DNA of 64,000 bases from Streptomyces sp. SID10853. Its GTDB lineage: Bacteria; Actinomycetota; Actinomycetes; Streptomycetales; Streptomycetaceae. Positions 11,251 through 19,954 of this stretch are shown one piece after another (the stretch's first letter is position 1; every line of letters begins with the position of its first letter). Below the pieces are notes generated by a model. It worked only from the letters and a program-made list of their open reading frames with translations. It was not told the DNA's origin and ran no database searches. The translations under genes and the position numbers were made by a program. The stretch is from positions 1 to 64,000 of the forward strand of contig NZ_JAAGLN010000001.1 of assembly GCF_010548145.1 (NCBI RefSeq). The letters run 5' to 3'.

Positions 11251-12642
11251 GTGACACCACTCCCGGAACCGCCTCCCGGCGGGCACAGCCATACGCACGG
11301 TCACGGCCCCGCCGCGCCCGTGTCCCGCCATCTGCGCAAGGTCATCGCATCGGTGCTGATTCCCTTCGCGGCGGCGGTTGTTGTCGGCCTGGCGGTCTTC
11401 TGGCCGGGTGGCGCGCCGCATCATGCCCGCAGTGGTGTCGGGTTCGACCGGCAGACGCAGCAGGGCGAAGTAGTGGCGATGACGGCGGTCGACTGCAAGG
11501 ACGTGCAGGCCGGCCAGTCGTCGACGACCGGCGGGGGCGCGGATGGAGGCGCGGGTTCGAGCGGCGGTTCGGGCACGGCGGGGCAGCAGGCCGGTGCCGG
11601 TACGGCGGCCGCGCAGAACACCGGGTGCAAGAAGGCGAAGATCGAGGTGACCAGCGGCAAGGACAAGGGCCGCACCTTCACCGAGATCGTCCAGCCGGAC
11701 TCCCCGCGCCAACTGCACCAGGGGCAGGGCGTGATCGTGGCGTACGCCCCGGACGCACCCCGTGATCTGCAGTACTCGGTGTCCGACGTGGACCGGAAGT
11801 TCCCGATGGCGCTGCTCGCCGGGATCTTCGCGCTGGTGGTCGTCGCCGTGGGCCGGCTGCGCGGGCTGATGGCACTGGTCGCGCTTGCCGTCAGCTTCGC
11901 GGTGCTGACGCTCTTCATTCTGCCCGCGATCCTGCACGGGTCGAATCCGCTGGTCGTGGCCGTGATCGGGGCCAGCGCCATCATGCTCATCGCGCTCTAC
12001 ACCTGCCACGGCCTGACGGCGCGGACGTCGGTCGCCGTCATCGGCACGCTGGTCTCACTGATGCTGATCGGGCTGCTCGGGTCCCTCTTCATCGGCTGGG
12101 CGAGCCTGACCGGGAACACCGATGACAGCACCGGGCTGATCCATGGCCTCTATCCGCACATCGACATGAGCGGGCTGCTGCTGGCGAGCGTCATCATCGG
12201 ATCGCTCGGGGTGCTGGACGATGTGACGGTCACCCAGACATCGGCCGTCTGGGAACTGCACCAGGCGGACCCCACGATGGGGGCGCGCGGGCTCTACCGG
12301 GCCGGTATCCGGATCGGCCGCGACCACATCGCGTCCGTCGTCAACACGCTCGTTCTGGCCTACGCGGGTGCGGCGCTGCCCCTGCTGCTGCTCTTCTCCA
12401 TCGCGCAGAGCAGCGTGGGGACGGTGGCCAACTCCGAGCTGGTCGCGGAGGAGATCGTACGGACCCTGGTGGGGTCGATCGGCCTGGTCGCATCGGTGCC
12501 GGTGACCACAGCGCTCGCCGCGCTCGTGGTCTCGGCCGACCGTACGGACCACGGGGCCGGCCGCCCGGCCCGTGGGACGGGGTGGGCGCTCCCCGGAGGG
12601 GGCATCGCGCGGGGCGGCGGGGGCCGCCGCCGCAAGCACTGA
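11251..12642 (+). CDS. YibE/F family membrane protein
   Basis: 463 aa starting with GTG. One N-terminal TM (about 31-52), then an extracytoplasmic domain with a low-complexity Gly/Ser/Ala stretch (about 95-125), then about seven TM helices with the YibE/F pattern (PSDV..; VDRKFPMALLAGIFALVVVA; GVLDDVTVTQTSAVWEL). The latter resembles the conserved YibE/F loop. Function unknown; transporter-like. The His-rich N-terminus (GGHSHTHGHG) may bind metal. Confidence 0.85.
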   Translation: MTPLPEPPPGGHSHTHGHGPAAPVSRHLRKVIASVLIPFAAAVVVGLAVFWPGGAPHHARSGVGFDRQTQQGEVVAMTAVDCKDVQAGQSSTTGGGADGGAGSSGGSGTAGQQAGAGTAAAQNTGCKKAKIEVTSGKDKGRTFTEIVQPDSPRQLHQGQGVIVAYAPDAPRDLQYSVSDVDRKFPMALLAGIFALVVVAVGRLRGLMALVALAVSFAVLTLFILPAILHGSNPLVVAVIGASAIMLIALYTCHGLTARTSVAVIGTLVSLMLIGLLGSLFIGWASLTGNTDDSTGLIHGLYPHIDMSGLLLASVIIGSLGVLDDVTVTQTSAVWELHQADPTMGARGLYRAGIRIGRDHIASVVNTLVLAYAGAALPLLLLFSIAQSSVGTVANSELVAEEIVRTLVGSIGLVASVPVTTALAALVVSADRTDHGAGRPARGTGWALPGGGIARGGGGRRRKH

Positions 12643-12694
12643 GAGGTCCGCTCTCCGCGTCCGCGCGGCTCATGGGCTCCGCGTCCGCGCGGCG

Positions 12695-12800
12695 CGTGGC
12701 ACTCGACTCGTGGCCCGCAGCTCGTGGCCCGTATCTCGTGGCCCGTATCTCGCTTCGCGGCCCGTACCTCGCTCGTGGAGCGTACCTCGCGGGCCCTGCC
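12695..12800. repeat. Degenerate tandem repeat after the YibE/F gene
   Basis: Four imperfect units built on CTCGTGGCCCGTATCTCG (variants with TACCTCG) fill the gap between the YibE/F gene and ssgA. Not coding as far as can be seen. Confidence 0.6.
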
Positions 12801-12839
12801 CGCAGCCCGTGCGCGTGGCACCGGTTCGGCTCGGAGTCC

Positions 12840-13274
12840 TCAGCCCGCGTTCTCCTCCGCGAGGATCCGGCCGAGTGCCGCTTCCAGATGTCCGTCGAAG
12901 TCGCCCAGGCTGCGCTCCTCGCCGAGCGGGACGATCTTGTCGGTGCGGTCCAGGAAAGCGATCAGCGGGGCGCTGCCCGCCCGGAACAGCGCGCGGTCCG
13001 CCCCGACCTGGAGACGCAGATGGACATCGGCGAGACCCGACGGATCGCTGGGCGAGATGTGCACATCGCCGTCCCCCGTCGGGGCGTTGATCCCGTCGAG
13101 GAGCAGCTCGCGGCCGAACGTCCACGTCACCGGCTCGTCCCCGGGAAGGTGGAAGGTCATCCGCACCGCATACGGATCACCCACCTCGTAGCAGAGCTCC
13201 ACCGGAATACGGAAGGAGAGCTCCTCGGAGACGAGGAAGCTCATCATGACCTCTGCCTGGACCGATTCGCGCAT
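12840..13274 (-). CDS. ssgA: SsgA-like sporulation/cell division activator
   Basis: 144-aa SsgA-like protein (SALP). The N-terminal MSFLVSEELSFRIPVELCYE and the LLLDGINAPTGDGDVHI and VPLGEERSLGDFDG segments match SsgA, the actinomycete-specific activator of sporulation-specific septation. The ATG at 13274 (MRESVQAEVM) gives the longer N-terminus; an internal ATG (MSFLV, 10 residues later) is the alternative. Gene pairing with the IclR-type regulator upstream reproduces the known ssgR-ssgA arrangement, where SsgR activates ssgA. Confidence 0.88.
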   Translation of the reverse strand: MRESVQAEVMMSFLVSEELSFRIPVELCYEVGDPYAVRMTFHLPGDEPVTWTFGRELLLDGINAPTGDGDVHISPSDPSGLADVHLRLQVGADRALFRAGSAPLIAFLDRTDKIVPLGEERSLGDFDGHLEAALGRILAEENAG

Positions 13275-13388
13275 GTCCCTACCCCGCAGTAGACGCCGTG
13301 TTGGTTCCCAAGATGGCCGGGAATGTATCTCCAGGCCCTCTTGACGTAATCGTGCTGTAAGCGCAAACAGATCACAAGGAGTGATATT

Positions 13389-14192
13389 TCAGATACTGAT
13401 AGAGAACGCAAGCGAATCGAGCAAAGCCCCAACCTCGGACCGTAACGTTTCAGCTGCAGAGAGCAACCGTACTTGCTGGTGGATGGGGCCGGAAACAGCC
13501 ATCGCCGCGACCCCTGAGCCGGCCGTGATCGGGATGGCCGCGCAGACGGTGCCGAGCGCGTACTCCTGCCGCTCGACCACCGGTTGCATCCGTTCCGCCG
13601 CGGCCAGCCTTCGCAGCAGGACGCACCGGTCACGTACCGAATAGCGGGTCAGCGGGCGCACCGGATGGCGGTCCAGATGGTCGCTGCGGGAGGCTTCGTC
13701 GAGCTGGCTCAGCAGACACTGGCCGAGGGCGTGTGCATGACCGGTTTCCCGGAAGTCCGCCCATTCCTCGACGGCGGGCGCGGCGGGAGTGTCGGCGACC
13801 GCGACGAGCTCGATCTCGCCCTCGTGGTACGCCGCAAAATAAATCGGTACCCCGAGCGCGTCCCGCCAGGAGTTCAGCGATTCGAGCAGGGTGGCGCGCC
13901 GGTTCCGCACGGCGCAGCGGTCGGCCAGCCGCTCGGCGGCTGCTCCGGGGACGAACACGCCGTTCTCCCGGCGCACATAGCCCTCATGGGCGAGGGTGCG
14001 CAGCAGGTGGTAGGCGGTGGGGAGGGGGAGTCCCGCCTCCCTGGCGAGCTGCTTCGCGGGGGCTCCACCACTGTGGGAGCTGACCGCCTCCAGCAGCCTG
14101 AGCGCGCGCTGCACGGAGCCGATCAGTGTCGGCGCAGCGGTGTCAGGTGCTGTGGCCAAAGGGTCACCCCCAGCGTGCCGACGGCGGATCAC
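13389..14192 (-). CDS. ssgR: IclR-family regulator of ssgA
   Basis: 267 aa. N-terminal winged helix (SVQRALRLLEAV ... LAREAGLPLPTAYHLLRTLA) followed by the IclR effector domain. Order and orientation, directly upstream of ssgA on the same strand, are those of ssgR-ssgA in streptomycetes. Start ATG 14192 leaves a 27-residue leader before the HTH; a TTG nearer the HTH (LATAPDTAA) is possible. Confidence 0.88.
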   Translation of the reverse strand: MIRRRHAGGDPLATAPDTAAPTLIGSVQRALRLLEAVSSHSGGAPAKQLAREAGLPLPTAYHLLRTLAHEGYVRRENGVFVPGAAAERLADRCAVRNRRATLLESLNSWRDALGVPIYFAAYHEGEIELVAVADTPAAPAVEEWADFRETGHAHALGQCLLSQLDEASRSDHLDRHPVRPLTRYSVRDRCVLLRRLAAAERMQPVVERQEYALGTVCAAIPITAGSGVAAMAVSGPIHQQVRLLSAAETLRSEVGALLDSLAFSISI

Positions 14193-14400
14193 ATGCCCGC
14201 GAGGGCTTCTCCCTCATGGGTCCCGCCGCGCACAATCCGCTGGTCAGCGCCTTTTCAGACAGGTTTCCCAAGGAGGCGGCGGGGATTTCTCACTGTAGCC
14301 ACAGCCTCCGTCCGGCCGTGCGGTTTTACCGGCCCCGTCCCTCAGCCGGGCTAACGACCGCACGTTCAGTCGCTCTGTTCAGCTTGCGGGTCGCTCTGTT

Positions 14401-14491
14401 CAGCCGGTCTGCTCAGCCGGTCTACTCAGCCGGTCTGCTCAGCCGGTCTACTCAGCCGGTCTGCTCAGCCGGTCTACTCAGCCGGTCTGCT
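14401..14491. repeat. 13-bp tandem repeat, seven alternating copies
   Basis: Seven contiguous copies of CAGCCGGTCTGCT and CAGCCGGTCTACT alternate strictly (G then A at position 11), so the true period is 26 bp. Degenerate copies (CAGTCGCTCTGTT, CAGTCGGTCTGCT) flank it from about 14366 to 14554. Noncoding gap between ssgR's promoter side and the DUF5326-type gene. Confidence 0.95.
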
Positions 14492-14561
14492 CAGTCGCTC
14501 TGTTCAGTCGGTCTGCTCAGCTGCTCGCCGGGCAGTCTGTTCAGTCGGTCTGCCGGCCGTT

Positions 14562-14780
14562 CTACCAGTCGTTCCGCGAGGACGACGAAGAGGTGAACTT
14601 ACGGACGACGTAGATCAGTCCGGCGACGAGCGCCACCAGCACCAGGGCCTTGAAGAGCAGCCCGATCACAAAGCCGATGACGGTCGCGATGAGACCGCCG
14701 AACACGATCAGCACGAGGACGGGCACCGCTACCCACTTCACCCACCACGGCATTCCCGCGAAAATCTCTCGGACCGCCAT
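14562..14780 (-). CDS. Small two-helix membrane protein, DUF5326-like
   Basis: 72 aa. MAVREIFAGMPWWVKWVAVP is followed by two packed hydrophobic helices and a Ser-rich tail (SSSSSRNDW). Small conserved actinobacterial membrane protein; no known activity. Upstream, an AGGTAGGGAC stretch can serve as ribosome site. Confidence 0.75.
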   Translation of the reverse strand: MAVREIFAGMPWWVKWVAVPVLVLIVFGGLIATVIGFVIGLLFKALVLVALVAGLIYVVRKFTSSSSSRNDW

Positions 14781-14968
14781 CGTCCCTACCTCTTCCTGGA
14801 TGTTCCTGGACCACGCCGGCCACTCCGGGTGCTCTGCTGTCGATGCTAAAGGCGCCCGGGGGCCCGGCGGAGGCCGCGCAGCCCTTGGAATCCCCTGATC
14901 CGCCCCCTACGGGACAGCAGGGTTCCGGACCCCACGGGTCAGCTCCGGTCAGCTCCGGCCGGCCCCGG

Positions 14969-15286
14969 TCAGCTCTCCGGCGGTGAGAAGACCACAAGAA
15001 CCCGCAGATCCTCGGAGATGTGGTGGAACTTGTGCGCCACCCCGGCCGGCACATAGACGACCCCGCCCCGTGCGACCTCGGTCGTCTCCGTACCGACGGT
15101 GATCGAGGCCCGGCCGCTCACCACGAAGTACACCTCGTCCTGCCCGTGCGGCTGCTGGCGGTCGGTCGCTCCCGCGTCCAGCGCGTAGAGCCCCACCGAC
15201 ATGTTCCGTTCGCGCAGGAACTGCAGGTATGCGCCGTCGTTGGCAGCACGCTCCGCCTCCAGTTCATCCAGCCGGAATGCCTTCAT
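14969..15286 (-). CDS. Cupin-domain protein
   Basis: 105-aa single-domain cupin. Motif 1 (QQPHGQDEVYFVVSGRASI) holds the metal-binding H and E; motif 2 (VYVPAGVAHKFHHI) supplies the second histidine. Likely a metal-dependent small-molecule binding or isomerase/dioxygenase-type protein; substrate unknown. Divergent from the 15338 gene with a 51-bp gap. Confidence 0.85.
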   Translation of the reverse strand: MKAFRLDELEAERAANDGAYLQFLRERNMSVGLYALDAGATDRQQPHGQDEVYFVVSGRASITVGTETTEVARGGVVYVPAGVAHKFHHISEDLRVLVVFSPPES

Positions 15287-15337
15287 CGCTCGTCAGCCCC
15301 TGCACTCGTACCGATCGTGTCTGCCACGATCAGACAC

Positions 15338-15715
15338 ATGAAGAATTTTGTAGTCAAGACGGTTGCCAACGCGGCAGCACTCTTCGTAGCCATCTGGCTC
15401 CTCCAGGACATCACGCTCGGTGGCGACTCCACCGGCCGCAAGACGGTCACCCTGATCATCGTCGCGGTGGTTTTCGGCCTGGTGAACTTTGTCGTCAAGC
15501 CGGTTGTGAAGCTGATCGCCTTCCCTCTGTTCATCCTCACACTGGGGCTCATCACCCTGGTGATCAACGCCCTGATGCTGCTGCTGACGTCCTGGCTGTC
15601 CGGAAAGCTCGATCTCTCCTTCCATGTCCAGGGCTTCTGGACCGCTGTGCTCGGTGGCCTGATCATCTCGGTCGTCTCGTGGGCGATGAACGTCGTCCTG
15701 CCCGACGAGGACTGA
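15338..15715 (+). CDS. Phage-holin-4-type membrane protein
   Basis: 125 aa, four TM helices with the pattern VFGLVNFVVKPVVKLIAFPL and LGLITLVINALMLLLTSWL, characteristic of the widespread 'phage holin family'/DUF360-like bacterial membrane proteins. Despite the name these are chromosomal and not tied to phages. The ATG at 15338 was chosen because upstream codons of the open frame overlap the divergent cupin gene. Confidence 0.85.
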   Translation: MKNFVVKTVANAAALFVAIWLLQDITLGGDSTGRKTVTLIIVAVVFGLVNFVVKPVVKLIAFPLFILTLGLITLVINALMLLLTSWLSGKLDLSFHVQGFWTAVLGGLIISVVSWAMNVVLPDED

Positions 15716-15722
15716 GGCCCGG

Positions 15723-16889
15723 ATGAGCACCTCTGCCATGGACACCCCCGCGAACACACCCACCACGGGCCCCGGAGACGGGACGCGAGCGGTACGGGCC
15801 GGGCTGCCCGAGCCGGTGAAGTACGAACCGACCCTGCCGGGACCGGTGTTCGCCGCCCATTACCACCTGCCGGGCGAGCCCACCGGGCCCTACACCTACG
15901 GCCGCGACACCAACCCGACCTGGACGCATCTCGAAGCGGCCATCAGCGAGCTGGAGTCGCCGGACAAGCCGGCCGAGACGGTCACTTTCGCGTCCGGCAT
16001 GGCAGCCGTATCGGCCGTCCTGCTCTCCCAGGCGCGCGCCGGTGACACGGTGGTGCTCCCCGACGACGGATACCAGGCGCTGCCTCTCGTACGGGAACAG
16101 CTGGAGGCGTACGGCATCGAGGTGCGGACCGCGCCGACCGGGGGAGACGCCCAGCTGAACGCTCTGGCCGGCGCCCGGCTGCTGTGGATCGAGACCCCGT
16201 CCAATCCGGGGCTTGACGTCTGCGACGTACGGCGGCTCACCGCGGCCGCGCACGCGGGCGGCACACTGGTCGCCGTCGACAACACCCTGGCCACCCCGCT
16301 CGGGCAGCGGCCCCTCGATCTCGGCGCGGACTTCTCCGTGGCGAGCGGCACCAAGGGGCTGACCGGGCACGGCGACATCCTGCTCGGCTATGTCACCTGC
16401 CGGGACGCGGAACTCGCGGGGCGGGTACGGAAGTGGCGCAAGGTCGTCGGAGCCATCCCCGGGCCGATGGAGTCCTGGCTCGCGCACCGCTCGCTCGCCA
16501 CGATCCAGCTGCGCGCCGACCGGCAGTCGGCGAACGCCCTGGCGCTCGCCGAGGCGCTCGCCGGGCGGGCGGAGGTCGAGGGTCTGCGCCATCCCGGGCT
16601 GCCGTCGGACCCCTCGCACACCACGGCGACGGGCCAGATGCGGCGCTTCGGCTGCGTGGTCTCCTTCGTGCTGCCCGGCCGCGATCACGCGGAGCGCTTC
16701 CTCGGCGCACTGCGGCTGGCCGACGACGCGACCAGTTTCGGCAGTGTCCGCTCCACCGCCGAACGGCGTGGCCGCTGGGGCGGTGACGCCGTGCCTGAGG
16801 GGTTCATCCGGTTCTCGGCCGGTGTCGAGGACACCCGGGACCTGGTGGCGGACGTCCTGAGGGCCCTGGACGAGGCGGCGCGGCCGTAG
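15723..16889 (+). CDS. Cystathionine gamma-lyase/synthase-type PLP enzyme
   Basis: 388-aa Cys/Met-metabolism PLP-dependent enzyme. Phosphate-binding FASGMAAVSAVL, substrate loop ETPSNPGLDV, cofactor Asp in VAVDNTLATP and Schiff-base Lys in SGTKGLTGHGD. Annotated in streptomycetes as cystathionine gamma-lyase (cystathionine to cysteine, 2-oxobutyrate and ammonia); a synthase activity cannot be excluded. Starts 7 bp after the preceding membrane protein gene. Confidence 0.88.
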   Translation: MSTSAMDTPANTPTTGPGDGTRAVRAGLPEPVKYEPTLPGPVFAAHYHLPGEPTGPYTYGRDTNPTWTHLEAAISELESPDKPAETVTFASGMAAVSAVLLSQARAGDTVVLPDDGYQALPLVREQLEAYGIEVRTAPTGGDAQLNALAGARLLWIETPSNPGLDVCDVRRLTAAAHAGGTLVAVDNTLATPLGQRPLDLGADFSVASGTKGLTGHGDILLGYVTCRDAELAGRVRKWRKVVGAIPGPMESWLAHRSLATIQLRADRQSANALALAEALAGRAEVEGLRHPGLPSDPSHTTATGQMRRFGCVVSFVLPGRDHAERFLGALRLADDATSFGSVRSTAERRGRWGGDAVPEGFIRFSAGVEDTRDLVADVLRALDEAARP

Positions 16890-17151
16890 CAGCGCAGCAG
16901 TAGGGGCGCCGGAGCAACAGCCGCGGCGGTACCGCTGGTACCGCCGCGCACTGCGGACGGTCCGAGCCTCCCCCCTCATGGCTCGGACCGTCACCGGTTC
17001 CCCGTTCAACGCGCGAAGAACCGCCTCAACAAGGCTAGTTGACTCTGCGTCAGTGTCCAATCACAGTAGCGGCAGAGACCTATCGACTTATTTATAGTTC
17101 TGCCCGGGGGCCGGGACACCTTCGCCACAGTCAGAACGGGACGGTACGGAC

Positions 17152-18057
17152 ATGGATCTGGCCCTGCTCCGCACCTTCGTCACCGTGCACCGGGCCGGGT
17201 CCTTCACCCGCGCCGCCGCACTCCTCGGGCTCTCCCAGCCCGCGGTCACCAGCCAGATACGCACCCTGGAGCGGCAGCTGGGGCGTCCACTGTTCCTGCG
17301 CCGGGCCCGGGGCGTCACCCCGACCACCATCGGGGACGAGCTGGCGCACCGCGCGGCACCGCATCTGGACGCGCTCGTCGAGATCGCCGAGACCGGTCTC
17401 GACGAGGAGGCCGGGACGCGCACGCTGCATCTGGCGGGACCGCCCGAGTTCACCGCCGTTCGCGCGCTGCCCGCGCTCACCTCGCTGATACCGCAGGGCG
17501 TCGCGCTGCGCGCCTCGTTCGGCAACACCGAGGAAGCCCTGGACGGGCTCGGCGCCGGACACCACGACCTCGCCATCACGACGGCACGCCCGCGCGGTGA
17601 ACTCCTGACCGCGACCGCGCTCTGCGACGAGGAACACGTCCTGGTCGCCTCGCCCCGCTGGGCTGCCCGGATCGGCCCGGGCACACTGCGGCGCCGGGGG
17701 CCGTCCGTACTGAAGGACCTGCCCGTGGTGGAGGTCCATGAGTCGCTGCCGTTCGTGTCCCGCTACTGGAGCGCCGTCTTCGACGCACGCCCCGCAGGCC
17801 CCGCCGGCACCGCATCGGTCATCGCGCCCGATCTGCGGGCCGTCCAGCAGGCGGTGGTGTCGGGCGCCGGGCTCGCCGTGCTGCCGCGCTATCTGTGCGA
17901 GGACGCCCTGGAGCGCGGCGAGGTGGTGGCGCTGCTGGATCCGCCGGTGCCACCGCTGCGCACCTACTTCCTCGCCGTACGCACCGGAACGCTGGCCCTC
18001 CCGCACATCGCACGGGCCCAGGAGTGGCTGCTGCGGGCGGCGGCCGACTGGTCCTGA
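17152..18057 (+). CDS. LysR-family transcriptional regulator
   Basis: 301 aa. N-terminal winged helix (MDLALLRTFVTVHRAGSFTR, LLGLSQPAVTSQIRTLERQL) and a LysR substrate-binding domain. No divergent partner gene; the 262-bp gap upstream holds its presumed promoter. Target unknown. Confidence 0.92.
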   Translation: MDLALLRTFVTVHRAGSFTRAAALLGLSQPAVTSQIRTLERQLGRPLFLRRARGVTPTTIGDELAHRAAPHLDALVEIAETGLDEEAGTRTLHLAGPPEFTAVRALPALTSLIPQGVALRASFGNTEEALDGLGAGHHDLAITTARPRGELLTATALCDEEHVLVASPRWAARIGPGTLRRRGPSVLKDLPVVEVHESLPFVSRYWSAVFDARPAGPAGTASVIAPDLRAVQQAVVSGAGLAVLPRYLCEDALERGEVVALLDPPVPPLRTYFLAVRTGTLALPHIARAQEWLLRAAADWS

Positions 18058-18117
18058 GTGAGGGGCCCGGGGCAGCTGATGCGTTTCGGAACCCGTTTCC
18101 CGGGCCAATCTCCTTCC

Positions 18118-18600
18118 ATGACCGAACGTCCAGTGGTCAAGCGCACCGCCCGCGCCGTGCTCCTCGACGGCGACCACCTGATCCTCATCAAGCGGACCAA
18201 GCCCGGCGTGGAACCGTACTGGGTCACCCCCGGCGGCGGAGTGGAGGCCGAGGACTCCACTGTGGTCGAAGCCCTGCACCGTGAGATCGACGAGGAACTC
18301 GGCGCCAAGATCACCGATGTGGTGCCCTGCTTCGTCGACACCGTCGAGCACATCCCCGAAGGCGGCGGGGTGGCGGGCGTGAAGGTGCAGCACTTCTTCG
18401 TCTGCCGGCTGGCGTCCATGGACCCTGCCCTGCGGCACGGGCCGGAGATCGAAGAGCCCTGCGGCGAGTACGAGATCGTCCGGGTGCCCTTCAGCCGGGT
18501 CGGGATCGCGGCCGTCCATCTGGTGCCGCTCTCGCTGCGGCACTATCTCGACGGGAACATCGAAGGAGTCAGGGCGCTCCAGGCCGCAGACCTGGGATGA
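18118..18600 (+). CDS. NUDIX hydrolase
   Basis: 160 aa. The Nudix box GGGVEAEDSTVVEALHREID plus EELGA fits GX5EX7REUXEEXGU. Hydrolyses a nucleoside diphosphate linked to another moiety; substrate not inferable. ATG 18118 (MTERPVVKRTARAVLL) puts the fold start at the normal place; a GTG at 18058 is possible but would overlap the LysR stop region. Confidence 0.88.
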   Translation: MTERPVVKRTARAVLLDGDHLILIKRTKPGVEPYWVTPGGGVEAEDSTVVEALHREIDEELGAKITDVVPCFVDTVEHIPEGGGVAGVKVQHFFVCRLASMDPALRHGPEIEEPCGEYEIVRVPFSRVGIAAVHLVPLSLRHYLDGNIEGVRALQAADLG

Positions 18601-18613
18601 GGCCCGAGCCGGT

Positions 18614-18718
18614 TCGTCGACCGGCTCCCGTCGGTCAGCCCACCCGGCCGGCTCCCGTCGGTCAGCCCGTCCGGTCGGCTCCCGTCGGTCAGCACGTCGG
18701 CCGGCTCCCCGTCGGTCA
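18614..18718. repeat. 27-bp tandem repeat, four copies
   Basis: Four imperfect copies around the core CCGGCTCCCGTCGGTCAG occupy the whole gap between the NUDIX gene and the HAD gene; the last copy includes the HAD stop codon. Confidence 0.85.
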
Positions 18719-19354
18719 GTTCGTGTCGGTCGCGGCGACGAGTGCGTAGACCTCACGCAGATCGCCGCCCGCGTAGGTGTGTGTGGCCAGCCCGGCCAGA
18801 TGGTTGTCCGCGTTCACGGCAACCGACCGCGTCACCGCGCCGAACAGTTCCACGTCCGACACCGAGTCGCCGTACGCGACACAGTCGGCCCGCCCGACAC
18901 CGAACTCCGTGCAGAGCTGGTCCGCGATCCGGACCTTCGCAGCCGCACTGAGAATGCCCGCCGGGTCCACCGGCCGGTCGAACGGCACATCGGGGAAGCG
19001 CGAGCCGTGTGCCGCATGCGCGCCCCAGCCGAGGAGCCGCTCCACGAAGAACGACGGCGAGAGCGAGATGACCGCGCAGTAGTCGCCGCGCTCCCGGATG
19101 TCCCGCCAGACCTCCTTGATCCCGGCGAGCCACGGCGCCCCGGCGAAAGCGGCCGCCACATGGTCCGCGGTGAGTCCCGACCAGAGAGCGTGTACTTCCA
19201 CCGCGTACTCGGGGGGACCGATCTGCCCCGAGACCAGAGCGCGCTCCAGCACACCGATCTCGTCCAGCAGGCCCAGCTGGCGGGATATCTCCACTGGCGC
19301 GGCCGAACCACGGATGAGGGTTCCGTCAAGGTCGAAGAGATGCAGGCGTGCCAT
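18716..19354 (-). CDS. HAD-family phosphatase (SerB-like)
   Basis: 212 aa. Motif I FDLDGTLI at the very N-terminus, motif II serine in VISLSP, motif III/IV YGDSVSDVE. Resembles phosphoserine phosphatase-type HAD hydrolases. ATG 19354 (MARLHLFDLDGT) chosen; a start 8 codons upstream is less likely. Confidence 0.88.
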   Translation of the reverse strand: MARLHLFDLDGTLIRGSAAPVEISRQLGLLDEIGVLERALVSGQIGPPEYAVEVHALWSGLTADHVAAAFAGAPWLAGIKEVWRDIRERGDYCAVISLSPSFFVERLLGWGAHAAHGSRFPDVPFDRPVDPAGILSAAAKVRIADQLCTEFGVGRADCVAYGDSVSDVELFGAVTRSVAVNADNHLAGLATHTYAGGDLREVYALVAATDTN

Positions 19355-19409
19355 GTACGCCGAGGTTAGTACAGCCACTTACTCCCCCTGTCAGACGCCC
19401 TGAGCCCGG

Positions 19410-19949
19410 ATGCCCGGCACTGTGTTTCACGTGAAACCTCTGAGCCGCTCCGTACGCCGGGCTGTCCTCGTGGTCCATGTCGCCGTCTCGGTGGGCTGGC
19501 TGGGCCTGACCGTCGGGCTGCTCGCGCTGGGGATCACGGCGTACACCTGTGCCGACGCGTCCGTGACGGAGGCCGCGTACCGATCGATGAAGGTCTTCGG
19601 TGACTGGCTGGTCATCCCGATCGGCCTGCTCACTCTGATCAGCGGCGTGGTGCTCTCCCTCGGGACGCACTGGGGTCTGGCCCGCCACCGCTGGGTGTGG
19701 GTCAAGTTCTGGCTGACGCTCGTCACCCTCGCCGCGTCCGCCCTGGCGCTGCGGCCGCAGATCAACGGGGCTGCCGCATCCGGGCATCCCGATCTGAGCC
19801 TGGTCTCCGGCCCCACCGTCGCCTCCTCCGCGTACTTCTTCATGACAGCCATCTCGGTGCTGAAACCGTGGGGCCTGACGACACGCGGCCGGGAGTACCT
19901 GGACCAGCGGCGGACGGTGGACGGAGCACACACCCATCAGCGAGCCTGA
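19410..19949 (+). CDS. DUF2269-like integral membrane protein
   Basis: 179 aa, four TM helices (LVVHVAVSVGWLGLTVGLLA; WLVIPIGLLTLISGVVLSL; WVWVKFWLTLVTLAASALAL; a final one near 145). Resembles predicted integral membrane proteins of the DUF2269 type. Either ATG 19410 or GTG 19431 could be the start; the latter lies inside a parS site. Function unknown. Confidence 0.75.
   Translation: MPGTVFHVKPLSRSVRRAVLVVHVAVSVGWLGLTVGLLALGITAYTCADASVTEAAYRSMKVFGDWLVIPIGLLTLISGVVLSLGTHWGLARHRWVWVKFWLTLVTLAASALALRPQINGAAASGHPDLSLVSGPTVASSAYFFMTAISVLKPWGLTTRGREYLDQRRTVDGAHTHQRA
19423..19438. promoter_or_regulatory. parS site (ParB binding), 15/16 match
   Basis: TGTTTCACGTGAAACC differs from the consensus only in the last base. 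It sits at the 5' end of the DUF2269-like gene, 17.9 kb from the first parS, supporting an origin-proximal location. Confidence 0.88.
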
Positions 19950-19954
19950 CCCTC

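Noticed and set aside
14401-14491. CRISPR array
   Set aside because: Units are contiguous 13-mers without spacers, and no cas genes are in the window.
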